Positions 41,370 to 52,459 of a DNA stretch of 64,000 nt are shown here, piece after piece. Numbering within the stretch: the stretch's first letter is position 1; every line of letters starts with the position of its first letter. The stretch comes from Tubulanus polymorphus (lineage: Eukaryota > Nemertea > Palaeonemertea > Tubulaniformes > Tubulanidae): the NCBI RefSeq assembly GCF_964204645.1, contig NC_134036.1, positions 8,790,704 through 8,854,703 of the forward strand, read 5' to 3'. Position numbers and translations under genes: made by a program. The notes under the pieces were generated by a model. That model saw only the letters and a program-made list of their open reading frames with translations. It was not told the origin of the DNA and ran no database searches.

Positions 41370-43848
41370 GTAAGACATCACTACGAACACTGATAGTAAA
41401 GTGGCAATTAAAATGCTAAAACAGGGAATTTGAAAACCAAAAATACTTGAAATAGAATTCTTAGAAATGACTAAGTTCTCAAAACTATTTATACGAATAC
41501 TTCAACATTATTGCACAGTATACTAAGTTTGTTCGGAATAGTTATTTGAGTATCAAATAATCAAATTAATCCACAGGAGGGACCCTAGATCCAGTTCCGT
41601 CCCAAACACCGTTTGTTTCTTATTTAGAGTGTAAATGCGAGACGGGTTGGTAACCGGCAGGAAACAAATGCTTCAAGATTTCATCGGTTTACGGTCCATT
41701 CGATAGGATCAAACTTTGCCCCAACAGTTTAATGGCTAAAATTTAGAACCAAGAGCAAAACGATGTTGCCAGAAGTAAGTACTATTTTAGTCAAACGTGT
41801 TTCGATATGAAATTATGGAAATATAGCTTTCAGGAACTAAGTATTAAGTACTTCACCTTTGGCATTCAATACCTAAAACGCAGAGAAAGCCCGTTTATTG
41901 ATGCTTTTTAGAGTAATCTTGAAGCCAACCGTTTCGGCCCTATAAAAGCTGAGCTGTCAAGATATTGGGAAAAATGTATGAGAACTCAGATTCTGTATAA
42001 TATCTTTTACACCTCCAATATTCGTATTGATACACCGGTCACAATCCTCTCTTTAATCGTTATATATAAAATACTTGAGTAAGGCCCTGGCGAGAGAACG
42101 TGTCCGTGCACAAATCCGAATGAATAAATTGAAATACCGGATGATAATATTGAAGATAATATATTTTATTTACCTTGAACAAAGAATGATTTTCCTAATC
42201 CCTATTGTATATGAATCCCTATTGTTCCGAAGCTTCTCCTGTCCTGCTGTCGACACTCGTCTTACTAAGGTACAGATTCTCTCCTCTCTCTCGATAGCGG
42301 CCCCCTTTTGTAGAAAGAACCGGCATTTTCAGAATTCCGATTCTCCCACGCAGGGTCTTCCGCTTTTTAGCAAGGAGCAGCTACCCAACTGTCATGACCG
42401 TTTTTAGTTACGGAAAATTTAGCCCTACTGATTTGCTGATCTAAAGGTTTTTTTAAAAAACTGATTTGCTGATATAAACTTTTTCTTCCAACCCTCCTGT
42501 CATGACGCGTTGTGATTTACTCGCTCCTTGCTAGTCGTTGTTGAGAGAGCAGCTATTGTCTGTGAATTACCAACGAGCGCATACAGACAACAGAAACTTC
42601 AGACAGCTAGTTTTAACATTTAACACAAATTAATTTTTCTAAAACATTAGCGATTATTAACAATTTGTTCTTAAACAACATCTAGATTACTCAAATTAAA
42701 TATCTTTTCAAAACTTTGTTTTCTTTTCTAACTACAGTACAAATTCATAGTTTCTTTTTTTAATTATTATAATTAACTACGATTCAGAATACATTGTGAT
42801 TGATTATCAATTCTTAAATTATTTGAAATACTTATACTAATTATTTTATCTACAATTTAACTAATTCTATTTTAATACAGGATCAGCAAAACAACCACAT
42901 CTTCCTAAACTTCCGGTTTTTCCTTTTACGGAAAGTAGCCGGGAATATCATCAAGTATCAGCGTGATCCCTTCACGAGCCTCAATATAAATACACTCCAT
43001 TGTTCCGACCCAACCAAATATGGTTCCAACTATTTAAAAGTTTTATATAAAGATTTTCTGAATGTTTGCCAGATCTCACAGCAGAAGAACCGAGAAAGAA
43101 TTGTTGTTTATAGACTGATTTATGGTTTGCGTTCGTAGATGAAAGCATCAAACAAGAACTTTCGTAATTCTTACTACTAGTACGTTCTTGTCTGACGGCT
43201 TTAACGTAACCCCCACGCATACGGAAACAACATTAAGAACATTTCTAAATACTACGAAACATTTTCAAATACTACGAAAATCTAGCTGTGGATCAATTGT
43301 TCGGATAATTTAAAGAAAAAATTAAAGTAAATGCGTTAGTATCGTTTTGATCTATCGTCCGTAGCTGTCAAGGATCTCATTTTGACAGAATGAAATTACC
43401 TAAATTTGAAAGAACAGTGTTTCAGGGTAAAATCATATTTACTGCCATCGACGACCAGATTACGGTCAATTTTACTCGAAACGTGAGGCGTATATGCAGG
43501 ATAGCTATACACACTGAATGACTGCGGTTTACAATATCTATTCGGCAGTCTAGATTGCATCTTTCGGCCCAAAGAAATACGCACAGCTCAATTCGACAAT
43601 TCGAAAAAATGATCCCGTCGTCGCTTTACAATCATAGACGTAAGACAGGTGCGTTACTAGTCAGAATGGTGTGTTCTATACACGCGCAGTACATCAGCGA
43701 AAATGATAAAATAGTATATGAAAACCTAATATCAGTGACAGCTCATTAAATATAATGATTTCCGATCCTATGAAACCAATGAAAAACGATGTACTTATGA
43801 TCGACTCTATACGAGTACATAGTGATGCGCGTGCATCGATTATGCCTA
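41370..43848. other. Host intergenic DNA
   Basis: No gene is recognised. Open frames at 42075-42407, 42981-43220 and 43396-43749 lack domains and good starts. 42437-42482 contains a short direct repeat 'actgatttgctgat'. Confidence 0.45.
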
Positions 43849-43933
43849 AGTAATTGGAAAAGTAGGCTTTCAGATCAGAGGGCGAGAGGGCGAGACACCA
43901 CTCATCACCACAAGTAATTTTTTTTCCTAATAA
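43849..43933 (+). repeat. Left terminal repeat of P2
   Basis: Starts AGTAATTGGAAAA and includes 'aggctttcagatcagaggg'. It leads through a T-run ('aattttttttcctaataa') directly into the PolB start codon at 43934. Confidence 0.75.
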
Positions 43934-46900
43934 ATGGGGGAGAATGAACACCAGCCAGAAAATAATAATGTTAATAAAAATCAATATTATTGCACATATT
44001 GTAAAAAATACGTCGATACATCTCATAAAACACGACACGAAAAAACTGCAAATCATATAAAAATGTAATAGATTTTGAAACTCCAGAAAATTCCAATGAA
44101 AGAAAAGAAAGATTAGAAAATATGAATGTGGATGAAATAAAATGTGAAGTTTGTAATGAATTTATAGTAAAAAGGAATTATAATAGACATCTCGAATCAC
44201 AAAAACACCATCAAAATTTGAGTAATAATGTTTTAGGAAAAGATTATTTTGATGATAAACCTCAAAAAGTAAAAAAAACAACTTCAAAAACTAAATCCAT
44301 TTCAAATAAACCTTACATGGAAAATGTTAGAAATTATATTGATTCACTAGAAATAAAAGATACAATTGAAATTTTAGAAACATTACATAGTAAAATTGGT
44401 CCTGCAGCTATTATATTTAGATTTTTTAAAGGTACAACAATAGAAGATTATAGTACATTTAATGAAATAATAGAAAAAATACTAGATTTGATAACAGATG
44501 TTGAATATCCAAAAATTAGTATCTCTGGGAAAGTAAGTTTTATAAAGTCAGAAGAAAAAATGAATTATAATATTCAAACACACTCTGAAGAAATAATTTC
44601 AAAAACACAAAAAAAGAGAAGTTAGAAAAAATATTTAATGAATTTAAACGTCATATTGAAGAAAGATATTTTGAGGGTTCTGGCTTAACATTGAATGAAA
44701 TTATATATTTAGATTTAAATGTTTACAATACAAAAAGAAATAAAACATCAAAAAGTAATAAAATGTTTAAAAATGATTCAAACTTTACAACAGAAAAGGA
44801 TATTAAAGCATCATCTTATATTAAATTACCATTTACAACAAAAGCAGTAATAAATATTCAAAATGAAGATAATAAATGTTTTCTATGGTCAATTATTAGT
44901 TGCTTACATCCAACACAGGAAAATGTTTGTAGAATAACAAATTACCGGAAATATGAAATATTATATAAAATTGATCAATATCCAGTAACTATAAAAATGA
45001 TTCCTAAAATAGAAAAAGTTAATAATTTAAAAATAAATGTATTTGAATTAATGCAATTACCAAAGACAAAAGGTGAAAATATTAAAGATTATACATTGGA
45101 AGCTTTATATTTAACAGAATATTATGATGATGAAAATCCTATAGATTTGTTATATTACAAAAAAGATGAAAATGAACATTATATGTGGTTAAAACAAATT
45201 GATTTATTCTTTAGAACAGAAAGTGATCACCATAATAAAATTTATCTATGTAGAAAATGTTTATCTTAATTCATGACTGAGAATACATTATTAAAACATA
45301 AAGAATTATGTGATAATAAAGATTTTTGTGAATTAATAATGCCAACAGAAAAAGATTATAAATTGAAATTTACTAATCATAAATTTAAAAATATTGTTCC
45401 ATTTGTAATTTATGGGGATTTTGAATCGTTAAATAAAGAATTAACTGATCAAGATAGAAAAGAAATATATAACAAAAAGCAATTATTAAAATCAATGGAT
45501 AAAGGAAATGAATTAAATGAAGACACAACACTAGACCCACCAATTATAAATACAATTAAAAAAGTTCATCAAAGAGCTGCTGCTTATGGAATTTATATAA
45601 AATCAAATTATCCTGAATTATATGAAAGTCAATATATTTCTTTTAGAGGTGAAAATGTAGTTAATGATTTTTGTAACAAAATGATTGAATTAGAAAGTGA
45701 TTTTGCAAAATTATTAAACAAAAATAAAAGAATAGTTATGACAAAAGAAGATGAAATTGATTTTAATTATGCAACTCATTGTTGTTATTGTGAAAAACGT
45801 TTTTATTCATTTGATAAAAAAGTTAGAGATCATGATCATTTAAATTCAAAATATCGTGGAGCTGCTCATGAAGATTGTAATTTACAAGCTAAGAAAGTTA
45901 ATTAAAAGAACCAGATATGGTTTTATTATTTGAAAAATCAATTAGAGGTGGAATTAGTGGTGTTATGGGAGATAGATATTTTAAAGCAAATGATGAATAT
46001 AAATTATTGTATATTGACGCCAATAATTTATATGGTTGGGCAATGATGCAACCTCAACCATATAAAAATTTTATATTGACAGAAGTTGAAAATGATAATA
46101 AAACTGATTGGGAAAGCGCAATTGCGAGTTTAAAAGATGAAGCACCAATTGGTTATTTCTTTGTAGTTGATTTAGAATATCCTGAAGATTTAAAGTTTAA
46201 AACAAGAAACTTACCTTATTGCCCAGAACATTTAACCGTAGATGATAGTTATTTAAGTGAATACCAGAAGAAAATAAAACCGAAAGATCATGTTTTTACA
46301 GAAAAATTAATACTTACTCAAAATAATAAATACAATTATATCGTTCATCATAGAATGTTAAAATTTTATCTAAAACAAGGAATGAAATTGAAGAAAGTAC
46401 ATAGATATATTGAATTTAATCAATCGAAGTGGTTAGAAAAATATATAGATTTCAATACTCAACAGAGAACCATATCAAAAACAGATTTTGAAAAAGATTT
46501 CTTCAAATTAATGAATAATAGTTTTTATGGTAAAAGATGTGAAAATATTAGAAATAGAAATGATATTGAATTAGTAAATAATTCTGAAAGATTAAGACAT
46601 TTACAATCAAGTCCTAGACATTTAGGAAATAAAAGATTTGAAGATTATTTAACAGCAGTAAAATTAAAAAGAACGTCAATGAAATTTAATAAACCTATAT
46701 TCATTGGTTCAACTGTTTTAGAAGTATCAAAATTATTAATGTATGATTTTTATTATAATGTTTTACAACCGCTTTTTGGGAAAAAGCATATTGAAATATT
46801 ATTTTTTGATTCTGTAACAGCTGACACCCCAATATTATTAAAATGTAATGATAAAATATTGATAAGAAGAATTTCAGAAATAATTCCAAAACAAAATGAA

Positions 46901-47941
46901 TGTTATATTTCATATGGTGAAAAAGAATTGATATAAATAAATGCTTTAATGGATGTTTGGACAAGAAATGGATGGAAAAAATTAAAGAATATTATTAGGC
47001 ATAAAACAAATAAGAAGATCTATAGAGTTAGAACTAAATTAGGGTTTGTAGATGTTACAGAAGATCATAGTTTAATTAAACGAAATGGCGATGAAATAAA
47101 ACCAACTGATATAAAAATTGGAGATGAATTATTACATAAAAGATTTTTCCCAAGAATGAATCATATGTCATTTGATGAAATAATTGATAATATTTATAAT
47201 ATAGAACCCGAAACATTAGAAGAAAAAGAATATTTTATCAAAGAATTTTTTATGGGAGATGGTTCAGCAGGTGTGTATAATTATGTTTGGGGTAATAAAT
47301 ATTGTTGGTATTTATGCAATCAAGACTTGAAATTATTAGAATGAATTAAGAAATTCTGTGAAGACGTTTATCCACATAAAACATTTAGAATCCTGGATGT
47401 TATGAAATCATCAGCAGTTTATAGAATACTTGTAAATAATCCTAAAGATTTTGCTATAAAATATAATGATGAATTCTATATTCATCCAATAGTGAAAAGT
47501 AATACTTCAACAAAAGAAAAGATAGTTCCAGATTATGTATTAAATGCAAAAGATAATTTAAGAAAATGGTTCTTCATTGGATTCTACGCAGCAGATGGTG
47601 CTAAAAAATTTACGAGTTCTCCTGCAATATCTTTAGCTCAAAACGGAAAAGTTGCTATATCAGGGTTAAACATATTATGTAATTCATTAGGCTTCAATAT
47701 GAATATTGGATTGATTAAATCTAAACCAAATTGCTTTAATTTAAGCCACACAGAAAAAGATTTAACTGAAGAAGTTAAAGATTTATTTGAAATATATAAC
47801 CCAACAGATTATGTTTATGATTTATCAACTGAAGATCGTACATTTAACTGCGGATTTCCATTAATTTGCTTCAATACTGATGCGTACATACTAAAAATCA
47901 AGACAAATGACATAAGAAAAGACTTAAAAACACCCATTTAA
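43934..47941 (+). pseudogene. Protein-primed DNA polymerase B of P2, with intein and several breaks
   Basis: Replicative polymerase of a Polinton. The N-terminus has C2H2-like fingers (YYCTYCKKYVDTSHKTRH, CEVCNEFIVKRNYNRH). The frame breaks by a one-base loss at about 44060, shifts again near 44620, and has a TAA at 45267-45269. The exonuclease I motif YGDFESLN (about 45411) and an endonuclease VII-like treble clef (CCYCEKRF...VRDHDHLNSKYRGAAH) are present. Exonuclease II and III motifs, kept in P3, are lost by deletion at about 45903-45915. Palm motif A is DANNLYGWAM (about 46015) and motif B is KLMNNSFYGK (about 46505). Motif C is split by an intein after FFD (46811). After the intein the C-terminus is TDAYILKIKTND, and then the gene ends abruptly at 47941. 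Confidence 0.9.
46811..47875 (+). other. Full-size intein with LAGLIDADG homing-endonuclease motifs in PolB motif C
   Basis: 355 codons in the same frame as the polymerase, inserted between FFD and TDAY, exactly inside the D-T-D-S/A catalytic motif C. It starts with Ser and the block-A-like VTADTPILLK. A block-B-like VTEDHSLI (Thr-x-x-His) lies near 47053. Two dodecapeptide motifs, IKEFFMGDGSAG (about 47239) and FIGFYAADGAKK (about 47573), mark a homing endonuclease domain. The end has a block-F-like VYDLSTEDRTFNCG and a terminal ICFN before Thr. The intein has two in-frame stops, TAA 46934-46936 and TGA 47342-47344. The P3 polymerase has the uninterrupted YFDTDSY at this site. Motif C of family B polymerases is a known intein insertion site in archaea and giant viruses. 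Confidence 0.9.
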
Positions 47942-48331
47942 ATATGTTACAAAGTTTGTTTCAGATAAAAAAGTAAATGGTAAAGAATTATATGAAGATT
48001 TATTATTAGCAACACCTAATAAAGATAAATTAGATTTAACCGATGCTAATAAAATATTAGGATCAAACATTGTAAATGAAATATTAGGAGCAAACACTTA
48101 TAAAGATGATAATGGAAATATAGTTACAGATATTGATATTAAAGATTCTATGAAACATAAAGTAGAAAATAGTGATAAATTTGATTGGATGAATAAGCAT
48201 AACAGCGAAACAACTATTGATGATGCGATAAAAAGGGTGAAGAATAAGTATAAAAATAATAAAGAATTTGAAGAAGAAAATTCGGTAGAGAATTTGAAAA
48301 AATGTTAGGGTATGATAGTGAAAGTGATTAA
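47940..48331 (+). pseudogene. Fragment of another P2 gene, joined behind PolB
   Basis: From about 47940 a different open frame runs 122 codons (KYVTKFVSDKKVNGKELYED, then TDANKILGSNIVNEILG and DAIKRVKNKYKNN) to a TAG at 48306. A one-base frame change near 48280 would continue it to an acidic end, GYDSESD, and a TAA at 48329-48331. No ATG is present at its start, so it is the 3' part of a gene whose beginning was lost with the PolB C-terminus. Charged and helical. Family not recognised. Confidence 0.55.
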
Positions 48332-48368
48332 AATATTAATTATATTTAACTCAAATAATAATATTAGT

Positions 48369-48729
48369 TGAAAATTGTATAAAATAATAGTAAATAAAAA
48401 AGGGGGTTTTAAGTATTTAAGGTATCTAATACATATCTAATACATATCTAATACATATTATTTGAAAATACCTTAAATTATATTTCTTTTTTAAATTTAT
48501 ATTGAAACCTCAGTAATAATAAATAACCTTTATTATTTGCAAACTTATTCATATAATAGTTGAAAAAATAAAAATAAATTGGTTGAAAATTGTATAGATA
48601 ATATTTATTTTAAAAAAGGGGGTTTTAAGTATTTAAGGTATCTAATAGGGTATCTAATACATAGTAGGTATTAGGGTATCTAATAGGGTATCAGGTATTA
48701 GGGTATGTAATACATAGGTATACTAATAG
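48369..48729. repeat. Repeat block between convergent P2 genes, with a duplicated ATPase tail
   Basis: About 65 bases ('aagggggttttaagtattta' core) occur at about 48369-48440 and again at about 48580-48650. Arrays of 'gtatctaata' + 'c/g' units follow each. Between them, 48478-48550 on the minus strand encodes a diverged second copy of the ATPase end (NNKGYLLLLRFQYKFKK, compare NNKGSKLLLRLQFPYEYK). The block arose by duplication of the gene end with its downstream repeat. Confidence 0.7.
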
Positions 48730-49341
48730 TTATTTTATACATTTATATTCATAGGGAAATTGTAGTCTCAGTAATAATTTTGAACCTTTATTATTCTTTA
48801 ATTTATTCATATATTCATCATGTAATTCAGTAGGTATAATTTGATTTTCTTCCAATGATTGTTGCATAGATTTTCTATCTTTATTGTAGAATAAAACTAG
48901 AAATCTTATATTCTCCCTAAAGTCTTTAACAATTGAATTATGTTTTTGATTTAAAACCCATGTTGTTATCCCAAAATGTCTCCCAGAGAAAGCTAAGTAA
49001 CATAACTCACTTTCTCTCACTTTTGAATCATGTAAATTAGCGCAATCATCTACAATGAATAATGTATTTGATCCTTTATAAGTATCAATTGCTATTTTTA
49101 TACAATTATCTAAATTTTCTTTTACTGTTTTAGGATCTAATATAATAAACTTTTTTATTTTAACTATATCCCTATTATATGTTTTATTCATTTCATAAGT
49201 AGGACCGAATAATATTATATTATCAAAATGATTCTTATAAATAGTTTCTAACAAATCTAATATGAAATGTGTTTTACCACAATTGGTTACTCCAGTAACT
49301 AACATATTATGCGGTTCAAATATAAATAAATCTTTATTCAT
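48730..49341 (-). CDS. A32/FtsK-HerA-type DNA packaging ATPase of P2, intact
   Basis: 203 residues, minus strand, unbroken. It would pump the genome into capsids, as in adenovirus-like, poxvirus and Polinton systems. Walker A is GVTNCGKT (about 17-24), Walker B is TLFIVDDCA (about 92-100), and a conserved sensor region is SGRHFGITTWVLNQ. The length is normal for the family. The ATG lies within the last codons of the upstream integrase frame (8-base overlap), typical of compact viral gene packing. The start context is AATAAATG. It is one of the few intact genes left in P2. Confidence 0.92.
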   Translation of the reverse strand: MNKDLFIFEPHNMLVTGVTNCGKTHFILDLLETIYKNHFDNIILFGPTYEMNKTYNRDIVKIKKFIILDPKTVKENLDNCIKIAIDTYKGSNTLFIVDDCANLHDSKVRESELCYLAFSGRHFGITTWVLNQKHNSIVKDFRENIRFLVLFYNKDRKSMQQSLEENQIIPTELHDEYMNKLKNNKGSKLLLRLQFPYEYKCIK

Positions 49342-49585
49342 TTATTCTTTTAATTTTACTAGGTACAATCCATTCATTAAATTTATCATCGTATCCTTTA
49401 TATTTCACCAAAGAATACTTTTTTCCTTTAAGAGTTTTTGTTTTCAATACTTTTTCGATTTTGTATTCTATTTCATCTGGATTTGGTACAAGTGATAATT
49501 CTTGTTCATAGAAATAACCTAATATTTCTTCATCTTTTAGATCTTCTAAGTAACAGCTTTTGAGAAATACTGATTCCGAATGCTG
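49334..49585 (-). pseudogene. Integrase C-terminus with chromodomain, truncated
   Basis: The minus-strand frame ending at 49334 has the tail of a retroviral-type integrase (VFLKSCYLEDLKDEEI, GYFYEQELSLV) followed by a chromodomain (EYKIEKVLKTKTLKGKKYSL, VKYKGYDDKFNEWI). Polinton integrases are known to end in chromodomains. The zinc-binding and DDE core are absent: upstream of about 49585 similarity is lost, and at 49638 a dispersed host repeat begins. The P2 copy therefore cannot encode a working integrase. Confidence 0.8.
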
Positions 49586-49637
49586 ACACTGGAATAGTGT
49601 ACAGAATATAGGGTAAACGACAATATATTTATATATT

Positions 49638-50370
49638 ATTGCGATATGATGTTGGCATTGAGCCAATTCATGTAAAATCGCGCTACGTTTTTTTATGTGA
49701 GCATTTGTTTCATTGGTTCTCGGCTTAAATGACGTATAATCGATGCGATTGAAGACATGGCGAACCATCGTCGATGACATGGTCAACTGAGTTAAAATTC
49801 AACGAAAAACTGTTTTTTGCGGGAAAATTCTTAGCTCTCGCTTATAAAATTTTATAAATAATAATAATGACCTCGATATATTCTACGAGCGAATTGGATT
49901 GGCTGTTTTTGGGATATACGGGGAATTCCGGCATTACTAAAATAATTATGGGAAAGCCATAGAATGGCGTAGGTTTCATTAGACTAGGTGCCGTATACAT
50001 GCGAATTTTAAATGCTCATTGCTGGTGAGGATGTAATTATTTCATACATCCGCCATAGGTATTGTTTCATTGTAATACCCGGTGATTGTTTTGAATGAAA
50101 TTTAAGTGTAAGCGAACATTCACTTATACGAGGCCTCCACGTGCGCACGGAGTGCTACACGACACTCACACAAGCTCGTACAGTACACTACTAATGGTGA
50201 TGATGTAACGCGTGCACGTTTGGCATGCAAATAGGCTGAATGATCCTAGCAGAAGATGAGCGCTGTAATAAATTGCAATTTCTTGTGACCTCAAACAATG
50301 CCCTCATTCCAAACAACCTTTAGCTTTCAAGGTAAACCACACTTTGCCCATGGGCATTTTATTATTCATT
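49638..50370. repeat. Long dispersed repeat, copy 2
   Basis: Partner of 28962-29800 in the same orientation, containing the minus-strand short frame with HVFNRIDYTSFKPRTNETNA. It forms the right border of P2. No other gene. Confidence 0.65.
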
Positions 50371-50552
50371 ATCCAGCATTACAAAGTTTCTTTAATATGG
50401 ATTGTACACGGACACGCTATCTCTGCAGTGACAGAACCAGAACCGTGACCGGTGTACTAGTATGCAGTGTCATTGTGTACACTTAAATGACAAGACATTG
50501 ACATGAATGGACACACCCGTGGCGTCAATCAATTTTTTTTTCAACTATAAAG
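50371..50552. other. Host spacer
   Basis: No gene is seen. Confidence 0.4.
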
Positions 50553-51735
50553 GACAAAAAGGACGATGGTATTTAAATAATGTTTATGAAACAGGACCCA
50601 GTTCCACAGTTGTGAGTTAAGATTTGAATTTGAGTAAACTCATTGAAAATGAACTAACTTTAACTCAAGAGTTAACTCTAACTCACAACTGTGGAACTGG
50701 ATCCTGATGAATTCATGAAACTGACATCAAAACTGGGGTTAGTTTTTTACAAAACAGGTTATTTTGCATTCCTTCACTATTTGAATTATCAGGTTGTAAA
50801 AATGCTACAGCTAATCACCCGCCCTAAAATAGAGCCTTAAGTAGTCCAAGAGTTATCTGATCGGTAGTAAAATGTTACATCGACTATATAACCAAAATAG
50901 TGTTAGACTGGACTTAAATCTAAGCTAGGCCACCGGTTGACGCGGATAGTCGGTATGCCGTAGGTGATTGGCAGGATGAAATCTTACATTAATGTTATAA
51001 GTTACCCTCCTGGTCAGGAGGGCTTCAAAAATCAGTCAATAGACTCATTGGTTGTTCCTCTCCACGGAAATTTAAAAAAAAAATCTTATCTTTCTTTTAT
51101 TGGGAACGTGTCCCTCAATTGATTGACCCTATTTACAACGGCGCTAATCACCCACCTGGGTCTAGTGGGGAGCTGAATCGAGGTGGGGGTCGAAACCCCC
51201 GCTTCTAAATACAATGAGGTTACATTGATTAAACTAAGTTGTTAAATCTATACATTTAGATTTACAGTATAGAACCAAGAGATTGTCCCCGTTATTTAGT
51301 TGGCTGGTTGTGATTGAATGACAGTACTTTTCCTATATTATTGTCATAAGGAAGGCTTTTAAAATTAAGTCCATAGACTCATTGATTGTTCCTCTCCACG
51401 GAAGTCTTTAGTAAAAGGCGAAAGATTTAAACGAGGTTGAAGAGAAACCAGAGTACCTACATACCCTGAGTCCTCGAGGTATTCATACCCCGAAACCATT
51501 ACCTTTACACACGGTGTTTTACTTTCGACAAAATTTAGATTTTTTCCCGCCACAAAATCGGTCTTTTAGCCAGAAGTTTCCACAGATTTCAGTCGGAATT
51601 TTATCCAAATTTATATCACATTTAATAAGATCAATCAACAAGCAATGATGCTACAGTTACAAATATATGATTATATTCATGACGATGGTATCTCGTTTTC
51701 CGTGAGTGCTCGGTAAATTCCGTCAATCTCCGACT
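50553..51735 (+). repeat. Direct duplication flanking the receptor gene, left copy
   Basis: It matches 53678-54432 in order and orientation, beginning GGACAAAAAGGACGATGGTA and ending near 'gtaaattccgtcaatctccg'. Relative to the right copy it has an inserted MITE (50592-50706) and about 330 extra bases (about 51056-51365), bounded by a duplicated segment 'catagactcattgattgttc'/'aatagactcattggttgttc'. Confidence 0.85.
50592..50706. mobile_element. Short palindromic MITE with visible empty site
   Basis: The ends CAGGACCCAGTTCCACAGTT and AACTGTGGAACTGGATCCTG pair over about 30 bases. The duplicate copy at 53700-53740 reads through without it, so this is an insertion after the duplication. 'atgaa' occurs on both sides and may be the target duplication. 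Confidence 0.75.
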
Positions 51736-52459
51736 AGGGGCACGACTCACACTCGGCACCCTCTAATGTGACTCGGACCAAATCGTCTCAGTATGATCGC
51801 GGCTAAACATTAGCTAAACTGCCTAACTTTGGAGTGTCATAGATTCGAACACAGTTATTACTGAACTAGGTTTCTTTAACAGTACAGAATATTTTTTATC
51901 TTAAAATAAGGATTGACCCAGTTATCTATTTGATTGGTAAATTCCGTTTGATTTTCGATCTTGGTGTCCCTACAAACCCACCACACGTGCCGGGAGCGAA
52001 ACAGGGGGTTTGTTATCGGCCCCGAATGACCATACAAACTGTGAAATGAGAACTCTCGTATTCATGTGTGTGGTTTGTGTGAAAGCGATGCGCGATTATT
52101 TCAGTAAAATATTCCAGAAAGATTCACCTATATCTACATTAATATGTATGAATAGAGAAAATTTAGTACCGAAGGCTTAACAAAACTTTATCTAATAAGA
52201 TATGAGAATTAGATTCAATTCACTCCTCTCCGACCGATCTAGAACACATCTATTCAAATGTTCCACGATGGTCTATAAGCTGAACTGCATTCAACCGAGA
52301 TGAAATAATGATAACTTGGTGAAACGTGGCTTGATTGGTCCGATATACTCGGCAGGAGTCTGATGTAACCAGGGTTCAATTTACTTCAATTTATCATTTA
52401 ACAGATCGTTCAACATGATTCGTACAATAGAACGCTACCGATAGACACATCAGTCGAAA
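51736..52459 (+). other. Upstream region of the receptor gene
   Basis: No other gene is seen. No clear TATA box or initiator could be assigned. Confidence 0.4.

Larger units (their letters stand above)
43849..49637 (+). mobile_element. Polinton/Maverick-type element P2, decayed, intein-bearing
   Basis: It begins with AGTAATTGGAAAA and an 85-base terminal repeat shared (inverted) with 36169-36253. It carries protein-primed DNA polymerase B on the plus strand, then convergent minus-strand genes for an A32/FtsK-HerA-type packaging ATPase and the chromodomain end of an integrase. This gene set defines Polintons. Capsid genes and most of the integrase are missing. The right terminal repeat is not found: at 49638 the sequence passes into a dispersed host repeat. 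Coding sequence is strongly AT-rich compared with flanking DNA. Confidence 0.88.

Noticed and set aside
51170-51215. tRNA T-arm-like 'gggggtcgaaaccccc'
   Set aside because: A local hairpin without A box or acceptor stem.
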